DNA of 64,000 nt from Voacanga thouarsii (taxonomy: Eukaryota; Streptophyta; Magnoliopsida; Gentianales; Apocynaceae). Below are positions 43,695 through 55,156 of this stretch, piece after piece (the stretch's first letter is position 1; each line of letters opens with the position of its first letter). Position numbers and translations under genes: made by a program. Location: contig JANUWF010002285.1 in assembly GCA_026120185.1 (NCBI GenBank), positions 1,364,001 to 1,428,000 on the forward strand, written 5' to 3'. The notes beneath the pieces are model-generated. The model saw only the letters and a list, made by a program, of their open reading frames with translations. It did no database searches and was not told the origin of the DNA.

Positions 43695-45674
43695 TGTTGG
43701 GAATGTGCCCTCTTAGATTGGGTTTTTGATATACAAAAATAAAATGTTTTGATAAAAGAATTTATTTCAAAAATCGTTTGTGAATTTACTTTTTATTTGT
43801 GCACAATTTCGTTTGGAAAAGACCCATTGTATTTAAGTAAGTGGTCCATGTGAATGGAGGTCTTTCACAGTTAGGTATGTATTACGAGTTACTTAACACA
43901 AAAACATTTGTTCTTAACCGATTGATGAGAATGAGAATCTCATCATGTTTAGGTTATTATGTTATAAATTCCAAATGGGAAATGGCTTACCTTTAGCCAG
44001 TGAGTAGTCTACTCACTTCATGACATAAGCATATTTCGAATACGTAGAATATGACCTGTAGTAGTGGTTTCTTAAAGTACTATATGGTAGAAATCTAGAA
44101 TACTACCGCTACAACGTGGACTAGTACTCTACGACTTGAGTATGAGTTGGTGGTCTGGCGAAGCTGGAAGCATATACTTTGATATGCTATAGTTGAGGCT
44201 CTATCATAGGGCCAATATACTTGCATGTTGGGTATGTGTGACTAGTTAGTTAAGATAGACTTATACAAGATAGTTTCTACACTATATCGCCCCTTGTGGT
44301 TGTCTGAATGATCTAAATATCTAGGGCCTTAGAAAACATGACTTGGATGTTTACTTTAGGGTAACTCCCTTGGAAAGCAAAAACACTCCAGGAAGTCGTG
44401 GATCATTAGACTAGAAGCTTAAGGATGGTAGATGTCATTTAGAGGGGTGTTAGTACACTTCTTCCTCTCTAAATCTACAACGATGTGTAGAGGGGTATTT
44501 TAGTCATTTCACCTGTAGGTCGAAGACTTGGCTAATGCAGCATTGTCCTTAGGGTTAATATTTTCTTATGGTGATATTAGAAAATTTTAAAATGCAAAAT
44601 ACATCTATTTATATAGTAGGGGTATTTTGGTCATTTTAGTAGCCAAGACGATGTGTCTTTTTGGTCATCGGAATAGCTCATAAGTCCTAATTATTTTTGG
44701 GTTGAAGAATTGGTCTCAGTTGAAAGGGTTTTATTTTATTCAGGAAGTCTAATTTATTATTAGACTGGAATAAAATAAATTGAGAGAAATTTGTTATCTA
44801 GTTTAATTGGTTAATTAATTATTCAGGGCCGAGGTGCAATTTGAATAATTAGAAAATTAATCTGGGCTTAAACTAGAGGAAAATAATTAATACTTAATTA
44901 TTTATTGGGTTATTTATTTAATTAAGCCCAAGAAATAAATAATTAAAGTTTAATTATTTTTTGTTCATTTGGGCTCATTAATTATTTATTGGGTTATTTA
45001 TTTAATCCCAATAAAAATAATTAATATTTATTATTTTGGGCTTTTCGGGTCCAAGAAAAATAATAAATATTATTTTGGCCTAATAGCCTGGACCATAGGA
45101 TTTTTTCAGACACAGTTCAGAAGAGTTTAGGGAGAAACTAAAATTTATTTTGTTAATAATATTTGGGTGTTTGAAATATTAAACCCAGGGGATATTATTG
45201 TTATGAAAATAATTATTTTGGTTTCATGACTCTTGGCTTTCGGTGTGGAAAAATAAAATAAAAAAAATAAAAATAAAAACCCTCTCGTGTCTCTTGGTTT
45301 TCACTGGCTTTTGGTTTTGTTTTGATTGACATAAGAAGCCAAAGGAAGCCAACTGAGAGAGAAAAAAAAATATGATCCTCTTCTCACCTAAATAATATGT
45401 TCACCAACTGGGATTAGGTAGGGTCATATTTTGAGAACTGAAGAGCCAAGCATTCATTGCACCGGAGGTGAAGAAGTTGGCAATCGGAGCTTCAACCTAC
45501 GGGAAGAAGGAAGCTGTTTTTGTGCTTCAATCCATTTACCACTGTCTTCAAGGTTTAAGGCATTGAAAGGTATGGTTTTCATGCTTCCATGCTGCTGCTA
45601 TGCTCTGTTTATGATGTTTCTGTCCATTTTTATTCCTCCCGTAGCATGCTCTCTGTTATTTTTCAAATCCTACA
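43695..45674 (+). repeat. Copia B 5' LTR
   Basis: 1980 bp from TGTTGGGAATG to AAATCCTACA, near-identical in layout to 51391-53374. The right third has tandem-like runs of ttattgggttatttatttaa around 44890-45010. An open frame from 45431 to 45694 crosses the LTR end and is also present in the 3' LTR (53167-53385). It encodes a hydrophobic C-rich stretch with no recognised domain and is not called as a gene. Confidence 0.93.
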
Positions 45675-45676
45675 AA

Positions 45677-45688
45677 TGGTATCAGAGC
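45677..45688 (+). other. Copia B primer binding site (initiator tRNA-Met)
   Basis: TGGTATCAGAGC, two bases after the LTR end. Confidence 0.95.
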
Positions 45689-47463
45689 CCGTGATTTGAT
45701 TGGCTTAGGGAGCATGTTAGTTAATAATGATGGAGAAGATCATTGTTTGGTGCTTAAACTTGTGATCCTTCGCTATTTTGGTATGGGATAGACATTTCTG
45801 TAAGCTTCACAGTGGAAGCATAGGATGTATTGTAATTTTTTGGCTTTGAGAATTTGATCGTGTAAACCCAATTAAGAAGGGTATAGGCGGTTGTGGTTTT
45901 GGTTTGGATGAGTTTTTTGAGTGAAAAATGTCCAAAGAAGCCACTGGAAGAGAACTGTGGAAAAATTGTAGACAAAATGCAGAAAATATCGTGGAGAAGA
46001 AGAAGAACTATTCCTAAGTCGGAGCCGAGCTGCTATCGCGTTTGTGTCTGGAGCTGCGTTGATTGGAGCTGGCTTGCGGCTGGAATTGAAGCCGATTTGC
46101 AATTGCAAATTCAATTTGCACGCGAGTCAAGCAGGTTACTAGTCAGCGAAACGGATAAACTCGCGGGTCTTCACACGGGTCAACAGCAGAGAGGAGCCAG
46201 GGCTGTTCGCGGGCGGGATCCACGGGTCGCGGCAACTTCAGATATGGTGCGGCGGGTGCACCGGGGCCTCTGTGAACCACAGAGCAAATGGGCTTTGATC
46301 CGGTGCGGCGGGTGTACGTGGACCGGGCAGTTTTTTTGCAATTTTATTTTATTTTATTTTTCTTTTCTGTTTTGGGTCTCATACCAGGTGAAGTTAATAT
46401 TTTTGCAATAGTTTATATTCTTGGAATATATTTGCATGAAAAATATTAATAAGGAATTTTAGGATTAAATAAGATAATTAATTAATTAATTAATGTGTTT
46501 AATTCTATTATTTAGGCACTTAGGTTAGAAAATAGAAAAGCATGAAAACGTTTACTGTTTTCAGGCATTCTATTTTTTTGTGTACCTATGTACGCGGTTT
46601 CTCAAAGACCAAAGTCTTTGGGAATATTTTTGCAAGGAAAACATTTTTCTTTAAAAAAATTAAATAGTTATTTTAACTTGAACAAAAATTAATCCTTAGA
46701 TATTTTCTCAAAGGATTTAATCCTTGACATAAAAAATATATTGGATTTAGATATTTTTGTAAGTTAAAATAGAAAGCCATTTTTGTCTTATTTTGCACAA
46801 GAAAAATTGTTTTGCTAAATAAACTTGAGACCAAAGTCTCTAAAAAGTTTTAATTGAATTTTTTTTGAAATCATTAAGTTTAAACTTAAATAAAATTAGT
46901 TAATAGAAAAAATCTCTCAAAGGATATAATCCTTGGCATAGAGATTTTAATGGATTTGGATATTTTATTTTTAAGTTAAGGAAAAACTTAATGGAAATTT
47001 CAAAAGGATATTTTTCAGAAAAACTTTATTTTAAAAGACTAAGTGGGAGAGGGGTTCCAACGGCCCCACGGTTTCCATCACGATCCTCATTAGAGATCCT
47101 GGGTCCTCTCGCGTCACCCTGGGAGTGAACCTGCATAGGATGGGGATACCACAAGGATTTAGATCTAATGGGAGGATGTAATTAATAACCCGGGACACGT
47201 TCTATAATTGGCCAGCCCACGTTGGAGGTTATAGTGCGAGGAATGTCCATAGAAAATGAGTGGAAACGACCATCCCCTCGATGGAGTTATCCTCTGGATC
47301 ATTACCTCGAAGGAAAATTAATTTATGATGGTTAATACACTTAGCTTAGGAAACTGTTAATCTTACCAAGAAGCTATGTCAGTTTTCCTAAGAGCCAAAT
47401 TAATTTCAGTGCACAAATTTATTTTCACAAACTAAATCCTTCCTTTTATTTTTTGATTTTTCA
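45689..47463 (+). other. Copia B untranslated leader
   Basis: 1.8 kb, parallel to the leader of copia A except a GC-rich block (about 46000-46330) with repeated gtgcggcgggtg and cgggtc units that A lacks. A 172-codon frame (45893-46411) spans that block. It has basic clusters (SWRRRRTIPK) but no domain and no counterpart in A, so it is probably fortuitous. The stem-loop candidate is at 47079-47101. Confidence 0.6.
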
Positions 47464-48300
47464 GAAATAGTGTGAGGTTCCTTTAGTCATTTGGCCGCTA
47501 TTCTCGAAGAGAATAAGTTAACGGGACCAAACTATGTGGATTGGAAGAGGAACCTGGATATAATACTCACAGTCGAGGAGTATGAGTATGTCCTTTACGA
47601 GACCTGCCCTGTGATCGGGGAAGGTTCCACCTCTGAAGAGCGAGAGGCTGAGAAGGCATGGAAGAAGGTTGATGAAATGGCACGTTGCTATATGCTAGCC
47701 TCCATGTCTAATGTGCTCCAGTCAAAACATGAGCACATGGCTTCTGTGTATGACATTAGTCAGTCATTGGCCACTATGTTCGCGGACAAGAGCCGGCCCG
47801 CAAGGCAGGAGGCTCTTTGAACTATAATAAACACTAAGATGGCTGAGGGAGCATCAGTCAGAGAGTATATGCTCAAGATGATTGGTGCTTTCGAGGAGGC
47901 TAAAATCTTATGGGCTATTATTGACCCTGGGAGCCAAGTGGACATGGTTCTCGAATCTCTACTAGGTTCCTTTACTTAGTTCAAATTTAATTACAATATG
48001 AACAAGTTAAACATGAGTTTAACTAAGTTAATGAATGAACTCCAGATGGCAGAGAAGGTCATGAAGCCACTTTTAAAGGCCATGATTGCTAAGGCTTCTT
48101 CTTCAAGAATTGGGTCCAAACCCAGAAAGTTCAAAAGGAAGGAGGGAAACGTAGCAGCCCAGCCTAAGACCCAGCCTAAAGACAAACCAAAGGGCAAGTG
48201 CTTCAGATGTGGGAAGAAGGGACACTTGGAAAAGGAGTGTCCAGATCTTCAAGCCAAGAAAAACCCCATTGGTAATGTTTTCTATCTTGAGTCTATATCA
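47464..48300 (+). pseudogene. Copia B gag, broken
   Basis: The equivalent of the A start codon is mutated (GTG instead of ATG, then TGA), so no start is left near 47468. The body reads LAAILEENKLTGPNYVDWKR, DIILTVEEYEYVLYETCPVI, MARCYMLASMSNVLQSKHEH and SLATMFADKSRPARQEAL. Then a CGA-to-TGA stop occurs at 47818, and a CAG-to-TAG stop near 47977 before FKFNYNMNK. The zinc knuckle CFRCGKKGHLEKEC (about 48200-48241) is intact, unlike in A. UBN2-type copia gag. Confidence 0.88.
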
Positions 48301-48853
48301 ATGGTTGGATCAACTTCCACTTGGATTGTTGATTCAGGAGCCACTGATCATATCTGTAACTCCTTGCAGGGGTTTAGAAAGATAAGAAGACTCAAGAAGG
48401 GCGAATGTGGATTACGCGTGGGAAATGGAGCACAAGTCTGGGCCCTTGCAGTGGGAGAGCTGGATCTTGTTTTTTTATTGTAATAAAAAAGTAGTTTTGA
48501 TAGATATTTTATATGTACTTGGTTTTCATCAGAATTTGATTTCAATTGTAAAACTAATAAATCAAGGATATTTTGTCTCTATCCATTCTGGTATTTCTAT
48601 CAGTAGAAATGGAGAGATTTTATGTATTGGGCACATGTATGGAAATCTATTCTATTTAAACCCTAATAACAATCAATCAAATAACACTCAATCTGAACCT
48701 TTAACTAAGAAGAGAAAGACCAATGTCAATGACTCATATCTTTGGCATCTGAGGTTGGATCATATCAACTCAACCAGGATTCAAAGGCTTATCTATGATG
48801 AGCCTTTGGGCTCATTGAAATTGGAAAATTAGCCTCAGTGTGAATCCTGCCTA
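48301..48853 (+). pseudogene. Copia B protease and integrase zinc finger, broken
   Basis: MVGSTSTWIVDSGATDHICN holds the active-site DSG, followed by LQGFRKIRRLKKGECGLRVG. An extra T in a T-run (about 48470-48476) shifts the frame. It then continues with ILYVLGFHQNLISIVKL, GEILCIGHMYGNLFYLN and the zinc-binding LWHLRLDHIN. A TAG near 48830 comes just before CESCLMGKM. This stop is at the same codon as in copia A. The site corresponding to the solo LTR insertion in A is empty here. Confidence 0.85.
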
Positions 48854-49456
48854 ATGGGAAAGATGACCAAAAGGTCTTTTATCCTGAAGGCGAATAGGGC
48901 TAAGAAGGTATTGAGTCTTGTTCACACTGATGTGTGTGGTCATTTGTCTACACCAGCTAGAGGAGGTTTTAAGTACTTCATCACTTTCACGGATGATTGT
49001 ACAAGGTTTGGTTATATTTACCTGATAAGGCGCAAGTCTAACTCTTTTGATAAATTCAAGGAGTTTAAGGCTGAAGTGGAGAGTCGGATAGGTAAATTAA
49101 TCAAGACCTTACGATCGAATCGTGGTGGAAAGTATCTCCTGGGTGAATTCAAGGACTACATGGTACATCATGGGATAGTATCCCAACTCTCTGTGCTGGG
49201 GACACCCCAACAGAACGGAGTAGCTGAGAGAAGGAACAGGACATTGATGGAAATAGTCCAAAGCATGATGTCTCATGCTACTCTTCCAGTATCTTATTGG
49301 GGATATGCCTTTGAAACAGTGGCATATATTCTGAACTTGGTGCCTTTCAAGTTAGTACCTAGGACTCCTTATAAGATGTGGATTAGGCCTAAGCCAAGTC
49401 TAAATTATCTTAGGATATAGGGTTGTCTAGCTTATGTACTGGTCAAGGGAGACAAG
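48854..49456 (+). pseudogene. Copia B integrase core
   Basis: An open piece of 188 codons has MGKMTKRSF, LSLVHTDVCGHLS, FITFTDDCTRFGYIYL, RSNRGGKYLLGEF (the catalytic Glu of GEYL is Lys here) and TPQQNGVAERRNRTLMEI. It ends in a TAG at 49418-49420 in the sequence LRI-stop-GCLAYVL, where the family has Trp. Loss of the Glu and the stop indicate an inactive enzyme. Confidence 0.88.
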
Positions 49457-50810
49457 TTGGAACTAAGATCAGAATTATGCTATTTTGTTGGGTATCCAAA
49501 AGGAGTAAAGGGTGGTTACTTTTATCATCCTAAGGAGCAGAAGGTACTAGTCAGTACAAATGCTAGATACTTAGAGAATGATCAAAGTACTTCCACAAAA
49601 AGTTCAATTAGGTTGGAACTCGAGAAGAAGTTATCTTCGGAAGCAACTTCTTCTGACCCGATTGTGGAACAAGAAGAGGCACAGCCTCAAGAGCCTGTAC
49701 AAATGGTGCCTCATCGTAGTGGGAGAGTGTCTAGGGTTCCAGATAGATGGACTGGAGAAGCTTTTGAGCTAGTCTCTGACTATCAGGAACTAGACCCCAC
49801 GAGATACGAGGAGGCAATTGCTGATGCCGATGCAAATCTATGGCATAAAGTAATAGAAGCCGAGATTGAGTCTATGTACTTCAATCAGGTTTGGGATCTT
49901 GTAGCTTCACCTGAAGGGATAAAACCCATTAGGTGTAAGTGGGTGTACAAGAGAAAAAGGGGAGCAGATGGGAAGGTGGAAACCTTTAAAGCTAGGCTTG
50001 TGGCAAAAAGGGTATACTAAAAAAGAAGGGATCGATTATGAGGAAACCATTTCTCCGATAGCCATGCTTAAATCCATCTGTATCCTTCTTGCCATCGCAT
50101 GTCACTATGACTATGAGATATGGCAAATGGATGTCAAAACGACATTTTTGAATGGCCATCTTGGCGAAGACATCTATATGTCCCAACTAGAAGGTTTTAT
50201 TGCTGAAGGCCAAGAACATATGGTTTGCAAGCTTAAGAGGTCCATTTATGGACTTAAGCGAGCATTGAGAGCGTGGAACATTCGTTTTGATGAGACTGTA
50301 AAGTCTTATGGTTTTATTCAAAATGAGGATGAACCATGCGTGTATAGGAAACTTGAAGGCATTAATGTGGTTTTTCTTGTTTTGTGTGTGGATGACATTC
50401 TACTCATTGAAAATGATGTAGGGTTATTGTCATCTACAAAGGTTTGGCTATCTAGTCAATTTAATATGAAGGACTTGGGAGAAGCTAGCTACATTCTCGG
50501 GATTAGACTTCTTGGAAATAGGAAGCAGAGAATGTTAGGATTATCCCAAGCCGCATACATTGACAAGATGTTGGCCAAGTACAGCATGGACTCATGCAAG
50601 GGAACTCTAATCCCTTGTAGATATGGGTTGTCATTTTCTTCAAGGGACTGTCCTAAGTCTCAAGAAGAAAATGATAGAATGAGTAGGATTCCTTACGTTT
50701 TGGCTGTGGGAAGTCTCATGTATGCCATGCTGTGTACTAGGCTAGATATCTACTTTGTCGTTGGCTTAGTTAGTAGATATCAATCAAACCCTGGGGAGGT
50801 TCATTGGTAG
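49457..50810 (+). pseudogene. Copia B reverse transcriptase, one frameshift
   Basis: Linker ELCYFVGYPKGVKGGYFYHP and GRVSRVPDRWTGEAFELV, then RT: KWVYKRKRGADGKVETFKAR. A one-base insertion in an A-run (about 49999-50010) follows, then in the next frame DYEETISPIAMLKSICILLA, WQMDVKTTFLNGHLGEDIYM, SIYGLKRALRAWNIRFDE, the catalytic LCVDDILLIEND and SQFNMKDLGEASYILGI. The frame stays open to 50810, where Trp-Gln becomes a TAG. This 280-codon piece is the longest intact coding stretch in the window. Confidence 0.9.
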
Positions 50811-51368
50811 GCTGTAAAGCATATTCTCACGTGCCTCAAAGGAACATGAGATTATATGCTATTTTACAGGGCTAATGATTTAGTTCCTAATCGATACACA
50901 GACTCAGACTTCCAGGCGGATAAAGATAAGAGAAAAACCACTAGTAGATATGTCTTCACTTTATCTAGAGGAGCAATTTCATGGAGGAGTATAAAACAAT
51001 CTTGCATTGCTGACTTAACCATGGAAGCTGAGTATGTGGCAGCTTCGGAGGCATCCAAGGAAGTAGTCTGGCTTCGGAAGTTCCTTTCAGAACTTGGAGT
51101 TATACCACATATGGACAAGACCGATTGTGATGTACTGCAACAATACTGGAGCAGTATCGCACTCTAAGGAACCTCGGAACCACAAGAAGGGGAAGTATAT
51201 TGAGAGATAGTACTATCTGATCCAGGATTTTATCCAAAGATGGGAAGTCGTGGTGGAACAGATTGTCTCAGATAACAATCTTGTAGATCCATTCACCAAG
51301 CTTTGGCTGAAAGGGTCTTCAAAAGACACTTAGACGCCATTAGGGTAGGCACCTACGGACTTACCTAG
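50811..51368 (+). pseudogene. Copia B RNase H, broken
   Basis: After stops at 50808-50810 and near 50848 the frame continues with [40 protein letters not shown] and [20 protein letters not shown] frameshift near 51120-51140 precedes the expected YCNNTGAV block. The tail ends at GTYGLT-stop (51366-51368), in line with A. Confidence 0.85.
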
Positions 51369-51379
51369 TCTTAGAGTGT

Positions 51380-51390
51380 AAGTGGGAGAT
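51380..51390 (+). other. Copia B polypurine tract
   Basis: AAGTGGGAGAT, directly before the 3' LTR and identical to the tract of copia A. Confidence 0.85.
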
Positions 51391-53374
51391 TATTGGGAAT
51401 GTGCCCTCTTAGACTAGGTTTTTGATATACAAAAATCGAATGTTTTAATAAAAGAATTTATTTCAAAAATCGTTTGTGAATTTACTTTTTATTTGTGCAC
51501 AATTTCGTTTGGAAAAGACCTATTGTGTTTAAGTAAGTGGTCCATGTGAATGGAGGTCTTTCACAATATGGTATGGATCACGGGTTACTTAACACATAAA
51601 CATTTGTTCTTAACCGATTAATGAGAATGAGAATCTCATCATGTTTAGGTTATTTTATTATGAATTCCAAATGGGGAATGGCTTACCTTTAGCTAGTGAG
51701 TAGTCCACTCACTTCATGATATAAGCATATGTCGAATACATAGAATATGACCTGTAATAGTGGTTTCTAAAAAGTACTATATGGTAGAAACCTAGACTAC
51801 TACCGCTATAACGTGGACTAGTATTCTATAACTTGAGTATGAGTTGGTGGTCTGGCAAAGCTGGAAGCATATGCTTTGATATACTATAGTTGAGGTTCTT
51901 TCGGAAGGCCAATATACTTGCATGTTGGGTATGTGTGACTAGTTAGTTAAGACAGACTTCTACAAGATAGTTTATATACTATATCGCCTATTGTGGTTGT
52001 CTGAATGATCTAAATATCCAGGGCCCTGGGAAACATGACTTGGATGTTTGCTGTAGGATAGCTCCCTTGGAAAGTGGAAACACTCCAGGAAGTCGTGGAT
52101 CATTGGATTAGAAGCCTAAGGATGGTAGATGTCATTTAGAAGGGTGTTAGTACACTTCTTCCTTTCTAAATGTACGACGATGTGTAGAAGGGTATTTTAG
52201 TCATTTCACCTGTAGGTTGAAGACTTTGCTAATGCAGCATTGTCCTTGGGGTTAATATTTCCTTATAGTGATATTAAGAAATATTTAAAATGCAAAATAC
52301 ATCTATTTATATAGTATGGGTATTTTGGTCATTTTAGTAGCCAAGACGATGTGTCTTTTTGGTCATCGGAATAGCTCGTAAGTCCTAATTATTTTTGGGT
52401 TGAAGAATTGGTCTCAGTTGAAAGGGTTTTATTTTATTCAGGAAGTCTAATTTATTATTAGACTGGAATAAAATAAATTGAGAGAAATTTGTTATCTAGT
52501 TTAATTGGTTAATTAATTATTCAGGGCCGATGTGCAGTTTGAATAATTAGAAAATTAATCTGGGCTTAAACTAGAAGAAAATAATTAATACTTAATTATT
52601 TATTGGGTTATTTATTTAATTAAGCCCAAGAAATAAATAATTAAAGTTTAATTATTTTTTGTTCATTTGGGCTCATTAATTATTTATTGGGTTATTTATT
52701 TAATCCCAATAAAAATAATTAATATTTATTATTTTGGGCTTTTTGGGTCCAAGAAAAATAATAAATATTATTTTGGCCCAATAGCCTGGACCATAGGATT
52801 TTTTCAGACACGGTTCAAAAGAGTTTAGGGAGAAGCCTAAATTTGTTTTGTTAATAATATTCGGGTGTTTGAAATATTAAATCCCGGGGATATTATTATT
52901 ATCAAAATAATTATTTTGGTTTCATGACTCTTGGCTTTCTATGTGGAAAAATAAAATAAAAATAAAATAATAAAAACCCTCTCGTGTCTCTTGTTTTTCA
53001 CTGGCTTTTGGTTTTGTTTTGATTGACATAAGAAACGAAAGAAAGCCAACTGAGAGGTAAAAAAAAAAGTCTGATTCTCTTCTCACCCAAATACTGTGTT
53101 CACTAACTAGGATTAGGGAGGGTCATATTCTGAGAACTGAAGAGCCAAGCATTCATTGCACTGGAGGTGAAGAAGTTGGCAACCGGAGCTTCAACCCACG
53201 GGAAGAAGGAAGCTGTTTTTGTGCTTCAATCCATTTTACCACTATCTGCAAGGTTTAAGGCATTGAAAGGTATGGTTTTCATGCTTCCATGCTGCTGCTA
53301 TGCTCTGTTTATGATGTTTCTGTCCATTTTTATTCCTCCCGTAGCATGCTCTCTGTTATTTTTCAAATCCTACA
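51391..53374 (+). repeat. Copia B 3' LTR
   Basis: 1984 bp, matching 43695-45674. The first two bases are TA instead of TG. It ends AAATCCTACA followed by the duplication gttgt. Confidence 0.93.
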
Positions 53375-54751
53375 GTTGTAATTAACGGGTATTTATGCTA
53401 TGATATGGTCATATGATTACTTTGGAATACAATGATGAATAGATTGATTTATATAGATCATGTGAATGTTTAGGACACTGTGGGATCTATGGTTATTGTT
53501 TTGGGGAAATTTATGCAATGATGAGATAGCTAGATATGAGAATGCCTATTAGGATCTTAGATCCGGCCGATTTAAATAATTTTGAGTATACCATGTGTTA
53601 GGACATATTGTGACTATGAATTATTATATGATTTTAGATAAAGAATTTATTTGGAGTGAAAGATCAAGGCAGCTAATATTTCATATCTATCTGAACTGCC
53701 ATAAGTAAGTCCTTGCATAAATGATTTTCTTGTATGAAGCTCTTGTTTGCAAGTTAGTTATTTTTTTACAGTGTGTTGCATATGATTACTTGGGTTGCAA
53801 GCCTAGACTGTTTGCTAAACAATTTTGACAAATGAAATTTATACAAATGTTCTTTTTTATGAACCAAACCATTTTATAAACACTCACTTGCACTTGTTAA
53901 ATGCTTTCAAAACTCACTTGTAGAAATATGCTTGCAAAGCCAAGGTATTTAGCAATATCAATTTGAACACATTCTTGATTGATTATACAATATTGAGTAC
54001 TTAATAAGGGTAGGCTACTAGTACTGACCTTTATTAGTTAGGGCAAGTCTTCCGATAGATGGCTACCTTTGGAAGATAAACTCTAGCTGGGACAGCATTA
54101 GTACTAGTAAGTTGAGCTAGTTCGAGTTAGCACTAGTTTGTTTACAAACTATTATTCCAAAGTGGACAACCGGTGAGTTTGGGATGGGAGATAGAGGAGT
54201 ATCTCTTCTGGTGGGCCATACACCCATCTTGTATCAGAATGCACGATGTGTGGCATCCTGACCATTCTCTTATCCTAGTGCATAGTGTGTGGTGCCATGA
54301 CCGTTTTAGAGCGGTTATTAATTTTTGTTTTGTATAATGTGTGACAATGTAAAAACTACTCCTTACTTTGAGAATTTGAATTGTGACTTGCAAACATTTT
54401 TCTATAATTGTTTATCGACTGTGCATATACGAAATCACTTCAAATTGTGCAAGAGCACACACAGGACTTACTGAGATGTAGATCTCACATCTTTTGTATC
54501 GTGTTTTTAGGAGTTAATCACTTTGAGCAGGTTAGACGCCAAAGACTGAAGAATCTCCTTGTTATTTATTTGTATTTCCTTTGAGAAATGTTGATGTAGA
54601 ACTTTAATAAGCTTTGAGACATTTGTAATAAGTTATTTGATTTCTTTCTTTTATTTAGAATTTCCTTTTTTACCTCGTTATAAAGAACCTTGGTCCTTTG
54701 GACGAGGTAACATTTCCACCTTTTTGGGTACGTCTATATTAGGATGTTACA

Positions 54752-55140
54752 TTTTTCATATTTATGGGTATTCAATTAAGTAAAGTAATATTTGAGGAAT
54801 TTAATCAAAACAAATATTTATTTCTAAAGATAAATTTGAAAATTACTCTTAGAGTAAATATGTATTTCCTATTTTGTCCAACTTTATTTCACTTTTTAAA
54901 ATTTGATCATTAACTTTTGGATAGAATGACTATTTTGATACACTTTTCATATTTATAAGGATTAAATTGATTAAAGTAATGTTTGGGGGACTTGATTGAG
55001 ACAATTGCATACTTTGGAAGATGAATTTAAAAATTATCCATGAAAATAAGACAATAACTTGACTTAGCAAAAAGAAAGAAATAAATTGAACATTCCAATT
55101 TTTAGGAGGTCTAAAATTAATTTTTTTTAAAATAAATCTA
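54752..55140. repeat. Diverged direct repeat, period about 191 bp
   Basis: Unit 1 starts tttttcatatttatggg at 54752 and unit 2 starts cttttcatatttataagg at 54943. They share attaaagtaat(a/g)tttg(a/g)gg, a following ttgat/tttaat block and gataaatttgaaaattat-like sequence. The Tekay-type LTR end abuts unit 1, so the array may have been longer before that insertion. No gene is present. Confidence 0.65.
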
Positions 55141-55156
55141 ATTTTCATGTAAGCTT

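Larger units (their letters stand above)
43695..53374 (+). mobile_element. Ty1/copia element B (Angela-like), full length with both LTRs
   Basis: 5' LTR 43695-45674, primer site 45677, gag-protease-integrase-RT-RNase H across 47464-51368, polypurine tract 51380-51390 and 3' LTR 51391-53374. The 5-bp duplication gttgt is perfect (43690-43694, 53375-53379). The polyprotein closely follows that of copia A, but the LTRs are longer and partly different. It is defective, with several stops and frameshifts, but structurally complete. The start TGTTGGGAATGTGCCC places it in the same lineage as A. Confidence 0.93.
42894..54751 (+). mobile_element. Older plus-strand Tekay-type LTR, interrupted by copia B and by the chromovirus
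   Basis: Two pieces, 42894-43694 and 53380-54751, are joined at the copia B target gttgt. The right piece ends GGATGTTACA with cctcgttataaagaacc before it, matching the LTR ends at 30142 and 37184 (read in their own direction). It carries a ttgagtacttaataagg block at 53993. No primer site follows 54751, so it is a solo or 3' LTR. Its start is not visible: the left piece begins at the chromovirus junction. Chance frames (42882-43121, 54142-54393) are not genes. Confidence 0.6.

Noticed and set aside
45893..46411. 172-codon open frame in the copia B leader
   Set aside because: It lies in a GC-rich block where stops are rare, has no domain, and has no counterpart in copia A.
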